A DNA stretch of 64,000 bases from Flavobacteriales bacterium (lineage in GTDB: Bacteria > Bacteroidota > Bacteroidia > Flavobacteriales_F > PHOS-HE28): NCBI GenBank assembly GCA_020635725.1, contig JACJZF010000005.1, forward strand, positions 198,718-262,717, read 5' to 3'. Below are positions 62,733 through 64,000 of the stretch, in pieces. Under the pieces are notes generated by a model that saw only the letters and a list, made by a program, of their open reading frames with translations, was not told where the DNA came from and did no database searches. Each line of letters opens with the position of its first letter. Position 1 is the first letter of the stretch. The position numbers were made by a program, and so were the translations under genes.

Positions 62733-63539
62733 ATGCGCGCTTCCCTCCTACTCCTTGCGATCACCGCCGGCCTCAGTGCTGCAGCGGCCGATTTCGCCGG
62801 CCCGAACCAGTTCATCTGCGGCACCACCACCGCCATGCAGGCCAATGCCCTCAGCCCCGGCGAGACCGGCTTCTGGCAAGTGGTGCAGGGTACGGCCGTC
62901 TTCATCAGCGGCAACTCGCCCAACTCGCCCGTCACGGGGCTGAGCTTCGGCGAGAACGTGCTCCAGTGGACGATTTTCGGACCGGGCGGCACCTCTTCGG
63001 ACCAGGTCTCCATCTGGTGCTACGATAACGCGTCGCCGCAGGCTAATGCAGGCGCAGACCAGACACTGCCGCCCTGGCCGGGCAGCATCCAGCTCCATGG
63101 CTCCACGCCTACGGCCCCTGCTGCGTGCTTCTGGACCATCGTCTCCGGCAGCGGCGCCTTCAGCGACCCCACCGATCCGCAGGCCACCTACTTCGCCCCC
63201 GCCATCGGCAGCAACGTGCTCCAGTGGAGCTGCGACAACGGGCCCTGCGGCACCAGCACCGACCAGGTGGTGATCGAGGGCGTCGTGGGCATTGCTGAGG
63301 AAGGCGCGATCGCGCACGTGGTGCGATATGATGCCGCGCAGCATGCGATCATCCTCGCACCAGAGGCCACGCGGGTGAGCTTATCGCTCTATGATGAGCG
63401 CGGCCGCCAGCTGCTGAGCATCGGTACGCCGGCGGGCGCTGGCCGCTGGATGCTCCCGACACTGCCTTCAGGCCTCTATGTGGTGCGCGCCGAATCATCA
63501 GGCGCTACGCAGGTGGTCCGCTTCGTGGTGGCCGATTAA
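62733..63539 (+). CDS. Secreted T9SS cargo protein with PKD/Ig-like repeats
   Basis: 268 aa from ATG 62733, signal peptide MRASLLLLAITAGLSAAAA. Two similar beta-rich segments (FWQVVQGTAVFISGNSPNSP...ENVLQWTIFGPGG and FWTIVSGSGAFSDPTDPQ...SNVLQWSCDNGPC) form an internal duplication of the PKD-like type that measures excess against context, common in Bacteroidetes surface proteins. The end (SLSLYDERGRQLL...LPSGLYVVRAESSGATQVVRF) is a T9SS type A sorting domain. No enzymatic part. The stop codon overlaps the convergent gene by 4 bases (TTAA). Confidence 0.78.
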   Translation: MRASLLLLAITAGLSAAAADFAGPNQFICGTTTAMQANALSPGETGFWQVVQGTAVFISGNSPNSPVTGLSFGENVLQWTIFGPGGTSSDQVSIWCYDNASPQANAGADQTLPPWPGSIQLHGSTPTAPAACFWTIVSGSGAFSDPTDPQATYFAPAIGSNVLQWSCDNGPCGTSTDQVVIEGVVGIAEEGAIAHVVRYDAAQHAIILAPEATRVSLSLYDERGRQLLSIGTPAGAGRWMLPTLPSGLYVVRAESSGATQVVRFVVAD

Positions 63540-64000
63540 GGCCGCGACGATTCCGGCTTCGTTCCCTTGCCGAGCGCGAACTGGGCGCCCACCGCCAGGT
63601 TGGCCTGCCAGAACCAGAAGTGCTGGCTCGCGCGATCGCTGCTCTCGCCGGTGGTGAGCACGTCGGGCAGCTCGATCCAGCCCGTACGTCCGGTGAAGCG
63701 CACCAGCAGATGCTCCCATAGCGTAAGGTGAAAGCCCGCTTGCGCACCCACGCCGAAACCGGAGAGGTGGAAGTTGTTGTTGATGCCCGTGCCGAAGACC
63801 CGCACATCGCTGCGCGGGATCACCGGTCCAACGTGCATGCCGCCGAAGCCCATCAACCGAAAGCGCTCGTTCCGCGATGACCAGATCGCGCTGTAATGGT
63901 CCAGGTCGATGCTCAGCAGGTTGAGGCCATCGGTGTGCTCGTACTTCAGCAGGTCGGGCCGCAGCTCCACGTCGCGGCTGCTGTAGTCGAGCGCGTACTC
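63536..64000 (-). CDS. Beta-rich envelope protein, N-terminus beyond the window (partial)
   Basis: At least 154 residues; the frame is open to the window edge, so the real start lies outside. Alternating hydrophobic strands (ERFRLMGFGGMHVGPVIP, NFHLSGFGVGAQAGFHLTL, FWQANLAVGAQFALG) suggest an outer-membrane beta-barrel of the small Bacteroidetes type (inference). No named family is certain. It converges on the T9SS cargo gene. Confidence 0.6.
   Translation of the reverse strand, partial: EYALDYSSRDVELRPDLLKYEHTDGLNLLSIDLDHYSAIWSSRNERFRLMGFGGMHVGPVIPRSDVRVFGTGINNNFHLSGFGVGAQAGFHLTLWEHLLVRFTGRTGWIELPDVLTTGESSDRASQHFWFWQANLAVGAQFALGKGTKPESSRP

Overview
The window is G+C-rich chromosomal DNA from a member of the Bacteroidota, most likely a high-GC Flavobacteriales-type lineage (the exact taxon is an inference). 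Four pointers support this. Several secreted proteins end in type IX secretion (T9SS) C-terminal sorting domains. Promoters match the Bacteroidota form TTTG-N19/20-TAnnTTTG, exactly so in front of tRNA-Asp and a GbsR-type regulator. Clear Shine-Dalgarno sequences are lacking. The fused GlmU-like nucleotidyltransferase/acyltransferase is of the alternative type known from Bacteroidetes.

Layout. 1-4.2 kb: secreted metalloprotease, MORN lipoprotein, GT87 glycosyltransferase, secreted serine hydrolase. 4.2-8.5 kb (minus): ornithine aminotransferase, GlmU-like enzyme, PiT phosphate transporter and its DUF47 partner. 8.6-12 kb: gamma-carbonic-anhydrase-like protein, DUF486 protein, RnfD-like/DUF2330 pair. 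12-16.4 kb: two stand-alone receivers, a soluble kinase, an NYN/cold-shock-like fusion and a membrane histidine kinase. 16.5-24 kb: peptidases S9 and S10, DUF6624, OsmC, SnoaL-like and PNGase F-like proteins. 24-30 kb: MITE-like element, a small low-GC gene, dnaE, trxA, DUF58 protein, tRNA-Asp. 30-35 kb: SGNH-like protein and a GbsR-led cassette (methyltransferase, two paralogous membrane proteins, TIGR01777 epimerase). 35-39.4 kb (minus): MacB-type ABC export operon containing a 128-bp inverted-repeat element. 39.5-45 kb: second serine hydrolase, GT-C-like membrane protein, rsmE, DUF4159, small proteins. 45-48.9 kb: KdnB-like dehydrogenase, a large REP-like repeat locus around a small Y1/HUH transposase, then sucD. 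48.9-53.5 kb: MFS transporter, NDH-2-like oxidoreductase, mnmE, WbqC. 53.5-62.6 kb: a tightly packed operon of two TPR proteins, a giant TPR-MORN protein and two DUF3857/transglutaminase proteins. The window ends with a T9SS cargo protein and a truncated envelope protein.

The most unusual locus is 46.3-48.0 kb. A 147-aa IS200/RAYT-like transposase is bracketed by a perfect 24-bp inverted repeat. About 24 palindromes of three related classes surround it, and a 140-bp block is duplicated on both sides. Second is the GbsR cassette, where a perfect 11+11-bp palindrome sits on the -33 element and a same-spaced second site lies at the next gene. Across the window a -7-like octamer TAnnTT(T/C)G recurs just upstream of start codons.
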